Source of the DNA: Zygnema circumcarinatum
Lineage: Eukaryota > Streptophyta > Zygnematophyceae > Zygnematales > Zygnemataceae
Reading direction: 5' to 3'
Assembly: GCA_037447605.1 (NCBI GenBank)
Contig: CM074819.1
Location: forward strand, 1,059,173-1,090,003
Length of the DNA: 30,831 nucleotides
Of this stretch, positions 10,938-20,634 are shown piece after piece (within the stretch, counting starts at the first letter, position 1; each line of letters begins with the position of its first letter). The position numbers and the translations under genes were made by a program. A model generated the notes under the pieces. That model worked only from the letters and a program-made list of their open reading frames with translations. It was not told where the DNA came from and did no database searches.

Positions 10938-10951
10938 AAACCCTAAACCCT
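10938..10951. repeat. Two telomere-type CCCTAAA units (telo-box)
   Basis: AAACCCTAAACCCT is two units of the plant telomere repeat, or a duplicated telo-box (AAACCCTAA) as found in plant promoters. It is too short to call an interstitial telomere. Confidence 0.5.
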
Positions 10952-11279
10952 GACCGTGTGGTTCGTTCGTCCACATGCAATGCCTTGTAGTCCGGCCTTA
11001 AGAGTTTTCCGTCGAACGGTGCAGAGCGTCGTATGAACGCTCAGTTACAGTTCGTGGAAGTTCACAGAACCATGGGACAGTGATCAGGAACGGCCCAGAG
11101 CTGAACGGGACGGCGACAGAGAAATGGTTCTACCGACCGTACATCATTGATACGGACGAGCATTTCCTGCCTTGTCGACTTCCCCGCTGTCGCCACGTGG
11201 CAGTTGACGGGGCTGGCTAGTGGCTACACGCACTTCAAATGTTTCAATTCCGACCCAAATTGCTTGCACTTATCACGAG

Positions 11280-11438
11280 TAGGGATGGCCCGCGTTATAA
11301 ATTCCGAATATATTATATAATTTACAACGGGTTTAAAATTAGTAATATATTACAAAGTAAAACACTTTATTACATAAATTATACCCCCTCGTTTTGAACA
11401 ATTAACGACCGTACGACCGTACGAGTACGGTCGTACGG
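11280..11438. mobile_element. Truncated, inverted copy of the hAT MITE (one terminus only)
   Basis: TAGGGATGGCCCGCGTTATAA at the left end and about 155 bp after it match the reverse complement of the right half of the 9124-9482 element: the AT-rich core, the CGTTTTGAACAATTAACGACC segment and the GTACG palindromes. The other half and second terminus are missing; similarity stops in the palindromic cluster near 11438. No 8-bp duplication is visible. Confidence 0.85.
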
Positions 11439-11561
11439 TTTCTGAAAACCTTGCTTGAAGTGGAGTGGTTTATTTCCGGTTTGTGGTTTCTGGTTTGCAG
11501 TTTGTAGTTTTCTGCATCCTCTGAAAGCAAGGACTGGTTAGGGTTTGCAGGGCCAACCCTA

Positions 11562-11795
11562 ATGGCGCTGCCTCCCTCCGAGACTGACTGGGAACCTTCA
11601 TCCAGCGACTGTGAAGGTGTATGGGCATATTGTGCTCGGGGTATTTTGCGGAATGCTTGAAATTTTGAACAGACCACGGTGCTGGTCGCATTATTGCAAT
11701 GTGTGCTACCTGTCAGGACGAGCAACGCATGCAGTCAGTCAATGGCATTGGGGATCTGCTAAAGAGTGCAGGCTTATGTGTGCTTATGCGGTCAG
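11562..11795 (+). CDS. Possible first two exons of an unrecognised gene
   Basis: ATGGCGCTGCCTCCC at 11562 opens MALPPSETDWEPSSSDCEG. A donor at 11619 (or 11617) and an acceptor (CCTGTCAG) ending at 11715 would join it to DEQRMQSVNGIGDLLKSAG, ending at a donor at 11796. The phase-0 pairing reads well, but a phase-1 pairing giving a different peptide is also open. The start follows a TTAGGGTTTGCAG leader, and a perfect G-box lies 360 bp upstream. I do not recognise the protein and no third exon is evident. Confidence 0.22.
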
Positions 11796-11832
11796 GTTAG
11801 GGCCAAGCACAGGTAGGCACCTGAGTTTGTAG

Positions 11833-12988
11833 AGTACAGAAGGCGGCTTAAAAAACAAAAAGACTGACAAACTAGCAGTGAGGTATTTGTATGGGAGCAT
11901 TACAGGACCCGTATCTTGTTAAAAAATATTTTTGTTCAGTCAAATTTTCAGGCAGAAATGAACTTTCCATGGAAGCCTGGCCTGATACCGTTATCATAAA
12001 TAACTTGAGTAACTTTCGTTCGCATTTTCTAGATATTATGGGAAACACTTGCGGTGCAAACTTTGGCATTTTGAGTTACGGAATTCGAAGTGGAGTCTTG
12101 ACGAATTTTGGCGAGGTAAACTTACGGAAGTTGACCAAAACCGTTACGGAATTTTAGTTACTAAAGGTTATCTTCACAATGTGCGCCGCATTGCTGCAGA
12201 GCCGCACACTCAGCGACACGCAATTTTTTTCGATTTCAATTTTCATATGTTTGAGAGTCTACATTTTGTGCAGATTTAGAGGGTTTCGCAGCATTGCTGT
12301 TAAGGCTTTTGACTCCAGCAAGGATACGGATCTTACAATTCAGGTTTACGGATGCTGAATCCTCATACTGTAGCTATGCCTTCCTGCTTGAAACTCCCTA
12401 AATTGCTGAAATTACATTAAGCGAACCAAGACTTGTACAGCAAAGCGATGCCCATGCACATGCATGCATGCAACGGTCGTCTCATGACCCAAGATCTACA
12501 ATGCGGCTATGAATGGCCGTCTGCTATATGCGCAGTGCGGCCCCATGTCACTCGAACACCTGCACTAGGGCACCTCTCCCAGCTTAAGCCAACAAGGGAG
12601 TCAAATGCAAGCTACAGCCACCCCCCTAACTCTAAGCACATCCCTATCCTTCCTAAGCTCATAAGCCCAGAACATAGCTGAACATCAGAACAAATCAAAC
12701 CGGCCACATTCCCTAATTAATCCGCACCCTCTCTCTCTATTCCAGCTCTGATTATTTGCAGGGAGTCCTGCAAAAAGGATTGGAACCTAAATAACTTAAA
12801 GCAGCTTGCAGGCTCTTATCCCCCCTCCCCTCCCCCTCCCCTCCCCCTCCCCCCTCCCCAGCAGTCTCCCTCCTCGCCCTAATGCAAGGCGTTGTTCCAG
12901 AAGCTCCCTTCCCCTCCCCCTCCCTCCCCCCCCTCTCTCTTTCACAGGACAGCTTTCCCTCTCTCTCCACTCCCCTGCAAACAGCCTC
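11833..12988. other. Intergenic DNA downstream of the MYB gene
   Basis: I see no gene. The part next to the MYB stop (12819-12965) is a C/CT-rich tract that is purine-rich on the MYB coding strand and may be part of its 3' UTR. The rest is unassigned. Confidence 0.5.
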
Positions 12989-15900
12989 TCAAATGCGCGT
13001 TCTCGCTGCAGCTATCAACGCATCCACAGCAGCGCTCGCCTCCTTTGCAGAACACATCATCGCTTCTTCTTCAGGGCTCAGTCGAGCACACAGAGAGCTG
13101 CTCAGAGGCGATGCTGCGGAGGCAGTGGGAGGGAAGGCAGGAGGGGTGAGCTCCGGAGAAGAAGTCCAACCATGGCTTGCAATGGCAGGGTTCTGCAAGC
13201 GATCAAAGGAGAGCTCTGAAGGGAGAGAGAGTTGGGAGGCCATGGCTGAAGGCGTTGTGACTGGGGACGCTGCGGAGGAGCTATCAGAGAAGAAAGTTTC
13301 TTTTTCAAACCTCCAAGGAACTGCTGGTTTGAAAGATTCTACGGGCCATGCATCGGAGATTTGTTGTTGTTGCTGATGTTGATATTGCTGACGTTGATAA
13401 TGATGTTGTTGTTGTTGTTGTTGTTGTTGATGTTGATATTGATATTGCTGATCTTGCTGTGGATGCTGCTGTTGTTGATGTTGAGTGCTCGGAAACACAG
13501 CCGGAACATGTCCTGAAACCAAGGGAGTGGCAGCCCTAAAGCAGGAGAGATGAGAGCAACCGCTGCCATAGCATTTCCCAAGTCCGCAAAACCCTTCTTT
13601 ACTACCACTAGCAGCCAAAGGGTGACCTGTTGCAGAGGTGGGAGAGAGAGAAGCCCCTGAGGGAGAGTACGAAACATCGCTGCGGGAGGAGCATAAACCC
13701 TCTGAAGCACATTCTGAAGCCCCCCCTGAAGAAGCTCCTCCAAGAGACCATGGCTGCCGGCCCAATCTTGCCACTTGGCGAGGAGGGAGAGCGAGAGAGA
13801 GTTCTCCTCCACATGCAGCCTCTCCCTTCCAAAGCTCTCTCGTGCTTGAAGGCGAAAGAGGAGTAGTAGCAGCGGCTGAAGTGTCTTTTAGGGTTGACAT
13901 TCTTTCAGGTTCAGAAGTGAATTCCGTCAATATGGGGAAGGTAACGGGAGAGACTGCTCTACTAGCAAGCCATGCTGCCGAGCTTCTTAACTTAGCTCCG
14001 GGTGAGCCTACTGCAGTAGGGCTTGCTACCTCTACTCTACCTTGAGGACTTAGCCAACTTGGGACTGTAGTGAGACGTTGAATTCGATTGGGAGGGATCT
14101 GAATAGAGGGCCCCTTAATATGGTCTCCTCTCCAAGGATCAGGTTCATGGAGTCCAATAGTTAGGCTAAGGTTCAGAGTTCTGTTGATCTCTGTGCTGAG
14201 ATCGTCTCTCTCTTCCTGTTCCACACTGCTTATATCTTCCTCTCCCTCTCCTCCGAAAGTTTCAGTTAGGGCTATACCCACATGTGCTTCTGGCGGAGCA
14301 AGGCTAAGGTCGAGACTTCCAGAAGCTTCCGGACGCTCCCAATTGTTAACTTTCCATTGGGGCTCACTGTGTGCCTCTCTCTCTCTCTCCCTCTCCCTCT
14401 CCTCCCCTCCCGGAAGCAGAGGTAAAAGCTCCTTTCCACGGCTATCTCTGTCTACCTCCATGGCCCCTACCCTCCACTGCACCTGCTCCTCTAACTCCGT
14501 TGCTGCCTCCGTCCCTCTCTCTCTCTCTCTCTCCTCTCCTCCCTCCTCTTCACCCCCTGAGATACGCCACAACTGCGGTGATGGAAGTTGCCTCTTTTCA
14601 GGCGTCCCCACTGTGTCCCCTCCCAGCCATTCCCCTCCCTCCCGCATCCTCTTTTGCCTCTCTGCCCCTCTCCTTCCCGTGCTATGGAGGCCCTGATACA
14701 CTCTCTCCCCTCCTCCCACTCTCTCCCACGGTAGCCCCTCTCCAGGTGAGCTAAGTCCCGAGAGAGGGGTAGTCGATCCCGAAAAAGAACTCTCTCCCTT
14801 CATGTCAATCTGAACGCTCATAGCTCTCCTTAAGAGACCTCTTGCAGGAAGGTTAGAGAACTTTGCAGCACCTCCTTCAGCAGCCATGGCTGCCTGAGTT
14901 GAAGCTATCTGCTCGCTCCCCATGGCTTCCTCCCGCGGCTGCTGCTCTGCTTGTCCTCCCGCCATGGCTGCACTGCTCCCTCCCACAGACTCTGCAGCGA
15001 GAAGGGGAGAGGAGAGAGGAGTGGCTGCAGGGGAGGAAGGGGCGGGAAGATTGTTGAGCCAACGGGGGGACATGAGATTGGGAGTGGGAGTGGAGGGAGA
15101 GAAGCTGCTCGTGCTCTGCTTGAAGCCCAACATGGCGGACCTTGGCGGTAGCGTTATGGCTGCATCCATGCATGCCTCCCCCATTCAGCATGCATGTCAT
15201 GTCATGTCATGTCATAGCATGGCATGGCATGGGGGAAGCATGCCCCATCCCACATCCACTGCACCATCAACCCTTGCAGCCACAAAGGAACAGAACGGCA
15301 CATGCTGTCGCACCGAAACGGACCGGAACGGAACGGTGCAACTGAAACTTAAGGTACACATGCATGGAGACTCACCGGTGGAGGGGTCCTCCCCCCCTGC
15401 AGCCGCCACGAGTTGCTGCTCCGCGTGCTGCTTGCGGAGTTTGTTCATTAGCACGTGCCATCGGCCCTGTATCTGATAGCCCGTGCGAGTGGGGAAATAG
15501 GCAGCAGCAATGCCCACCCAGTTCGTGCATCCCTCCCACGAAACAAACTGAATCAGCCGCCGGTCCTCTCCGTCTGTGAACGGCGACTTATCCACCTGCC
15601 CCACAAACACCAAACAAAAAAAGTTAACAAAAAACCCACCAAAACAAAGCGGTCCCATGTCTGCTTTCCTCTGCAAGAAGCGGGAAAGGAAGGAGAGAGA
15701 GAGGGAGAGAGAGAGAGAGAGGCCCCACATTGGGGTCGAGGTAGGATGACCAACGCAGCCTGCAGCTCTGCGCATCGCGGTTAAGGCAGGTAAGCTCTTG
15801 CACGTTTTTCCAATTTCCCGGCCCGTGTTTGGCCACAAACTCCATGAGCAGGCGGTCCTCTTCCTCCGTCCATGGCCCCCGCCCCTTCATGCCGCCGCCG

Positions 15901-16284
15901 CGCCCTCCCCTCTGTGAACCCACCCGCCGGAGAGCCTGCATGGTAACAACAGCAGGGAGGGCAAGAGGGAGGGAGAGGGAGAGGGGGAGGGGTGGGAGGG
16001 AGGGAGAGAGGGAGGAGGGGAGGGAGGAGTGGGAGTGGAAGTGGGAGTGAGTAGTGGGAGGAGGAGGGGGAGAATTGGGAGGAGCAGAGAGGGGGGGCCC
16101 TTACCACAGCGAGGGAGCGCTGGCGGAGCTGTGCTTCTGTCCTGCCTGGGAGGGCCTCCTTTGCATGGGCGATCCACGTGGCACCGTGCTGCTCCATGAG
16201 ACGCGCAATCTGGGCATCTTCTCCCGCAGTGAAAGCGGCAGACTTCACGCTTACATTTCCTTCGTCGGAGTTTCCCCTTCCCAT
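12989..16284 (-). CDS. MYB transcription factor with three MYB-type repeats (925 aa)
   Basis: It is a nuclear DNA-binding regulator. Exons in coding order are 16284-16105, 15935-15729, 15595-15376 and 15159-12989, all GT-AG with consistent phase. R1 (about 17-60: AAFTAGEDAQIARLMEQHG, ATW) is degenerate and lacks the third tryptophan. R2 (77-129) is canonical: KGRGPWTEEEDRLL, GNW, SCRLRWSSYLDPN. R3 (132-186) has F in place of the first W (SPFTDGEDRRLIQF), then NW and GRWHVLMNKLRK. The 740-residue tail is low-complexity. It carries LDLSL (about 485-489), LNLSL (531-535) and LSLAL (656-660), which fit the EAR repression motif, then a Q/H/Y-rich segment (about 762-802). A WPVESFKPAVPW stretch follows. 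Introns divide R1/R2/R3 almost exactly. Three G-box-like sites lie 145-190 bp upstream and a telo-box 43 bp upstream. It could be a remote 3R-MYB or an R2R3-MYB with an extra half repeat; a repressor role is inference. Confidence 0.92.
13357..13479 (-). repeat. Trinucleotide repeat encoding the MYB poly-Q/H/Y segment
   Basis: On the plus strand this is an imperfect GTT/GAT/GCT triplet repeat. On the coding strand it gives CAA/CAT/CAG/TAT runs, that is alternating glutamine, histidine and tyrosine (residues about 762-802). Length polymorphism between individuals is likely. Confidence 0.85.
15191..15235. repeat. GTCAT/GGCAT pentanucleotide repeat in MYB intron 3
   Basis: Tandem GTCAT units pass into GGCAT units, about eight in all. 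They lie just upstream, in the coding sense, of the intron 3 acceptor at 15160. Confidence 0.8.
15954..16099. repeat. Pyrimidine tract filling MYB intron 1
   Basis: Almost the whole 169-bp intron is CCCTCC/CTC-type pyrimidine on the coding strand (purine on plus), reaching nearly to the donor. A similar (CT)n run (15683-15722) fills part of intron 2. Confidence 0.8.
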
Positions 16285-16325
16285 CCTCTTCTCTTTTTCT
16301 TCAACTCTTTAACCTTCCTCTTCAA

Positions 16326-16336
16326 TAAACCCTAAA
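16326..16336. promoter_or_regulatory. Telo-box next to the MYB start codon
   Basis: TAAACCCTAAA lies 42-52 bp upstream of the MYB ATG, on the strand opposite to the gene. Telo-boxes in plants are short promoter/leader elements, often paired with other cis motifs. Function here is inferred from sequence and position. Confidence 0.4.
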
Positions 16337-16426
16337 AACGCTATGGTGGGGTACCTCTGTCCAACCCGCAGAGGCGGCTTTCATGGGAGTGAAGGTGGAG
16401 ACTATGGCCGCAATAATAGGGATCCT

Positions 16427-16472
16427 GCCACGTGGCAAGGTATGGATACGTGGAAAGATATTAACACGTGGC
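16427..16472. promoter_or_regulatory. Three ACGTG G-box-type elements at exact 18-bp spacing
   Basis: Cores are CACGTG at 16429, TACGTG at 16447 and CACGTG at 16465. The first is inside the perfect palindrome GCCACGTGGC, and the first and third are both followed by GCAAG. They lie 145-190 bp upstream of the MYB start, on the expected side for its promoter, and could also serve a divergent transcript on the plus strand. The likely binders are bZIP (ABF/GBF) or bHLH factors. Confidence 0.6.
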
Positions 16473-16705
16473 AAGCTAATAGGGGCGCAAACATTTAAAG
16501 AGCAGGTAGAGAGGGGCTGTAGCACCGAAATCCTTAAATCAGCAATTGGAGGACGCGACAGATGTTACTGTGCCTCGTTTCCTCCCTCTCACAAACTCCC
16601 TCACTCTCTCTGTCTCTCACCCCGCTCTCTCCCGCTCGCTCTCTGCCTCTCTCCACCTGCAACAAAGCACACCCCCCCATATTCCACCATTCCCCCCCAG
16701 AACCA

Positions 16706-17041
16706 ATGGCGGCAGAGAGCAGTGAAATTGACTCACCAAGAGGACATATGTCGCGCGGCGATACATCAGCTCCCTCCCTCACCTCTCCGCTTCATGTGCC
16801 TCCCCCTCCTCTCCTAACTCCTCCACACCACCGCCATCTGCAACCAATCTCTCCAATCTCTGCTAGCTCTCCTCCCCTCCCTTCCCCCCCTCTCTCCCCT
16901 CCTCCCTCCCACCTGCATTGCCTACGTGGCTTCCTCTCCTGGCGCCACGTGTCCGCAGCCCAGCGGTCACTCAGAGCGCCCCGTCGCACGGGCGAGGCCA
17001 CCTCGCCCTCCAAAGTCCCCTGCTCCTCTGCGGTCCTCTAG
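16706..17041 (+). CDS. Possible proline/serine-rich protein or first exon (111 codons)
   Basis: The frame opens at AACCAATGGCGGCAGAG, a good plant start context, after a long CT-rich leader-like stretch (16560-16690). It reads MAAESSEIDSPRGHMSRGD and then a P/S/H-rich tract ending in a stop at 17039-17041. The gene would be divergent from the MYB gene and share its G-box region. I recognise no domain; the proline-rich part follows from pyrimidine-rich DNA and may be meaningless. Confidence 0.25.
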   Translation: MAAESSEIDSPRGHMSRGDTSAPSLTSPLHVPPPPLLTPPHHRHLQPISPISASSPPLPSPPLSPPPSHLHCLRGFLSWRHVSAAQRSLRAPRRTGEATSPSKVPCSSAVL

Positions 17042-18030
17042 CCCAAAAAAGTCACCTTTGTCACGTCACGTCACGTCAGATCCACGCTACGCTAAACTAG
17101 GCGATGGAACAGCTCAAATGCCGTACGAATTCGTACAACTAAATGTCGGTGACTCGTGGAATTCAAATCGGACCGTCTCTGGGTGTACGGCTTCTTTGCG
17201 GCCAAGATCTGTCGGAGCACGTGCAGCGACCTGGGCGACATTGGGCCGTCCGATCTGACAATGCGTCAACGGAAGCCGTCAGATCCGACCCAGAAGTCGC
17301 GGGCCGGAAGATGGCGCATCATTTTGGGGGCGCTGTCGCAAGCTGGCGGGCAGAAGCCACTCGCCCAAGTGTTTTGTCGCGCAATGGCACTACACGACAA
17401 AACTGCCGGTATACGGAACCGACGGGGGGTTGGCTAAAGTTTGGTAATTAAATTCGTGAGTACGGTAGGGGATGATAAGGACAAGGATGACCGTACAATA
17501 TTCGAACTTTAGGGGTTTTTTTCCGAATTACAAATTTTAGGGTAAGGGATCGTCCAATGGGGCTTTACCACGTGGACATTGTTAAGTATTTGGCGAGTCG
17601 TCATTGGTGGACGTCTCGACCATAGTTCGCAAATGGAGACCCGGAATTAGGGCATTTCAGAGTCTTAAGAGATAGTAATAATAATAAAGAATGGAAGAAT
17701 ATTCTTCAGTATTACTGAAGATAGTTGAAACTGACAACCGTACTGACAATGATTGCGTTGCCTGCCGTACGGTAACCAAACTCCCGATTTTGTCGACGTC
17801 AAGCTTGACGGAAAACGAGGCAGCGAAACGTTTGTAAGGAAGGTGAAAGTGACGGAAAATCGCGTCATCGTCCCGTCATCTCGCCTCGCGGCCGCTGCCA
17901 GAATCTCGAGGCGCGGCATTGCGCGGCATTGCGCGGGGAGGCGGAGGGGCCAACTCGTGCTCTAACTTCGGTCACTCGTCCGCGGGGCCTTGGTGAGCGC
18001 CTCTTCGTGGTTCCCCGGGTTGGCTTTGGG
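17042..18030. other. Unassigned intergenic DNA
   Basis: No gene is supported. Several CGTACGG-type words occur (near 17121, 17187, 17462, 17490, 17767). A small duplication GCGCGGCATTGCGCGGCATT lies near 17912-17931. A (CACGT)3-like run is at 17060-17077. Confidence 0.5.
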
Positions 18031-18088
18031 CATGTGCAGGAGGTGATGGATGGCATCGGCATGTGCAGGAGGTGATGGATGGCATCGG
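18031..18088. repeat. 29-bp tandem duplication
   Basis: Two identical 29-bp copies starting CATGTGCAGGAGGTGATGG at 18031 and 18060. They run directly into the hexanucleotide array. Confidence 0.9.
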
Positions 18089-18099
18089 CATGCGCGAGA

Positions 18100-18101
18100 C
18101 C

Positions 18102-18153
<52 letters not shown>

Positions 18154-18223
18154 TCCATGCCTATGCCCATGTCCATGTCCATGCCCATGCCCATGTCCAT
18201 GCCCATGCCCATGCCCATGCCCA
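18100..18223. repeat. (CCCATG)n hexanucleotide array
   Basis: About twenty units with a few CCCATG to TCCATG or CCTATG changes. Because the unit is six bases, all frames stay open and yield M-G, H-G, P-M or A-H dipeptide runs; these are not evidence of coding. Confidence 0.95.
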
Positions 18224-20634
18224 CCCTCCATCCCCATCTCGCTGCTTGGCATCGTCGTCGAGACGACAAAACAATTTCCGCTATCTCGCTTTCTGAAGTC
18301 GGGGCGACTGCGGAAGGTGGCTTAAAAAGTACGGACTCCGAAAACCCGTTCTCAGTTGGAATTTTGGTACAATAATACGGAAAGTTCATTTTGGGGCGAC
18401 TGGCGGACATTTTTCGGCCGACAAATCGAAAATTTTATACGCTGGCTGCAGCGCTGGACCAAAATCTGATCGAATCAAATATATTGTCGTATCGATCGCT
18501 CCAAGAAGTTGCACGTCACAGCTGTCGGCAAGTGGCCTTTTGTACATAGCCTGACGTCATGCCAGGCAAAAAAATTACAGCAGTCTTCTGCTAGGATTGG
18601 GTGAACGCAGTCGCGGCGCGATGAAAGTCGTTCGATTTATGTGATCGATGGCTGAGATTCGCACAAAAGATCCCCCAAAGACAGTGAATCTGCAAGCCGT
18701 GACGGCAGACCTGCCAACCGAGAAAGTCAAATATTCGGATATGGCCGTACGATTAGAGAATCTGAGTGTACGGGAATGGGGATGTACGGTATACGTACGG
18801 TTACCTGTACGAGCCGATGTCCCGTCACTTGGAACGGTAAACGTAACGGAGGTACATGGAACGGGTTGGTCACAAGGGATCCTACGCTCGCACGAACGTA
18901 GGGACAGGTGTCGGCGACCGACCGACAGGCATCGTTAAATGAGTTTTACGGGACATCCTGTTTGTACTAATTTCGGGACCATTTTGAGTTTCATTTTCGG
19001 GATTTTTGGGACTTTTTCATTTCGTACTTTTCTGTACTTTCAGTACTTTGATTGTACCTTTTAGGTACTTTGTTTGTACTTTTGGACGACGTTTTTGTCC
19101 TGTAGTAGCATTCGAAGTCGAGAGTTTGCCGCATGGAGCATAAGAGTTCGACCTCCTCGTTCACCCCAGGTTTGTCATTCATAACAAAATGACTAAATTC
19201 GATACTTTTGTAGAGTTGAATCGATTCTAATGGAAAGTTAAACACAAAGTGCAGTCAAGGCTCACTGGTCCAAGAACTATAGAATTGAAAATGCATCTCT
19301 CTTTTCCCCCAAGGCCTCCCCCAAACCCCTATCCGCTGCCCTCCCTCCCTACATTTCCGCCAAAAAGACCAAGTAAGTGTTTTCAATATTGAGAACCCTA
19401 AAAACATGAATTTCCATGAAGGGAATTCCAATCGAAGGATATCATACAGCGAGTTTGAAATGCATTACGCTTTCCTGAAGATCAGATGCTTTTCGGTAAA
19501 AAGTTCAAATTCGGATTTAAAATGCGTAAAAGTTGCGTTTAAAAGTCCCTAATTAGGGGTTGTCAGACTTCACGAAATCTTACGAACAAGAAAGTTTCGG
19601 AAGTACTCCACCGCAGCAAAGCGGTTATTTCGCTGGAGTACTCGTTCTGGTCTCAAACTTATAAACAACTTTTAAGTCTGACACCCCTTGTTGTCATCGA
19701 AAATTGACTATGGTCGGCTTTCCAACTGTCCATGTTTGCCATACAAGCTACAATTAGATACCATGTTTTTTGGTCATGGTTTCCCCAATCATTTGCGAAC
19801 AAGCATGAGAATGAACCCATATTGGATCGGATTGGGGTCGAAACGAGAGCATGGGACTTCCCAATGCCAAACCCTCCCTTCAAACTCTACGCTCGCGAGG
19901 GAAACCATACGACTTCCTATTTATCACGTCACTGGGCACGAAAGCAACTTCTATTGTTCTATGTGCAGATTTGAACTACTGGAACAAAGGTAAAAAATGA
20001 TTTTCGTAATTCATCTCCTGGCTTCGTGTTCAGACTCGACTTCATCGTAGCATTTGGAGTTGGTCCAAGAACTGGGACTGACGAACTTACAGGGAAACGG
20101 GCATGAGGGGGCAAATATAACATGGGCACTCAGACTCTTTCACAACATTTTGCCTTCTGTGTGTTTGCCGTACTTCAAACGCGAAACAAGAAACACACAG
20201 AAGAAAATGAAAACCCTAAGTTTTCAAAGTAGGGAATACGACACCTCCAATTGCCGTTTGCATGGACCATTTTCATCCGTGAATGCCATCCATGCACATA
20301 CGCAGGCCGGGCTCACACACTTTCCTCCTATACTCTCAGTCACACATCCCCGATACTCCCAACCCCTCAGACATTCACATGGCTTCCAAGAAAAGGACTA
20401 CTATTTTCCGACTCAATGCACGTAACATTTACTCAAAGCCTGCCGAAGACGAAGTCGCCGTTCTAATCCAGCCTTCCCGGAACCCTAAATCAGACATTTC
20501 CTCCACATGGAAAGGAAAAAACTACATACATGAATGAAGGAGAGGCCCTCCGGGAGGACTCCAAAAAAGGCCTCGCACGAACCCACCTAACAAATAAATG
20601 CAGCTTGAGCTAAGGGGCTTCCCTCCTGCCATCA
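18224..20634. other. Unassigned intergenic DNA upstream of the GrpE 3' end
   Basis: No gene is recognised. GTACGG words cluster at 18745-18815, and GTACTTT repeats at 19023-19082. A 52-codon frame at 20379-20537 (plus strand, MASKKRTTIFRLNARNIYSK) has a fair start context but no further support. Several AACCCTAAA words occur (near 19393, 20209, 20482). Confidence 0.45.

Larger units (their letters stand above)
9483..11279. other. Intergenic DNA between the MITE and its inverted half copy
   Basis: No gene is supported. It contains the (CCAA)n and (GTT)n microsatellites, a telomere-like duplicate and a G-box decamer at 11192-11201. Open frames on both strands are short and show no domain I recognise. 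Confidence 0.5.

Noticed and set aside
10938-10951. Interstitial telomere tract
   Set aside because: Only two CCCTAAA units are present; a telo-box or chance is more likely.
9483-11279. A composite transposon bounded by the two MITE copies
   Set aside because: The termini point inward (CCATCCCTA on the left and TAGGGATGG on the right of the segment), so they cannot form the outer ends of an element made of 9483-11279.
12806-13376. Plus-strand frames opposite the end of the MYB gene (137-164 codons)
   Set aside because: They are antisense shadows of the long MYB exon and the adjoining C-rich tract.
18050-18410. Dipeptide-repeat proteins (M-G, H-G, P-M, A-H) around 18.1 kb
   Set aside because: A hexanucleotide array is open in all frames; no leader, start context or second exon supports translation.
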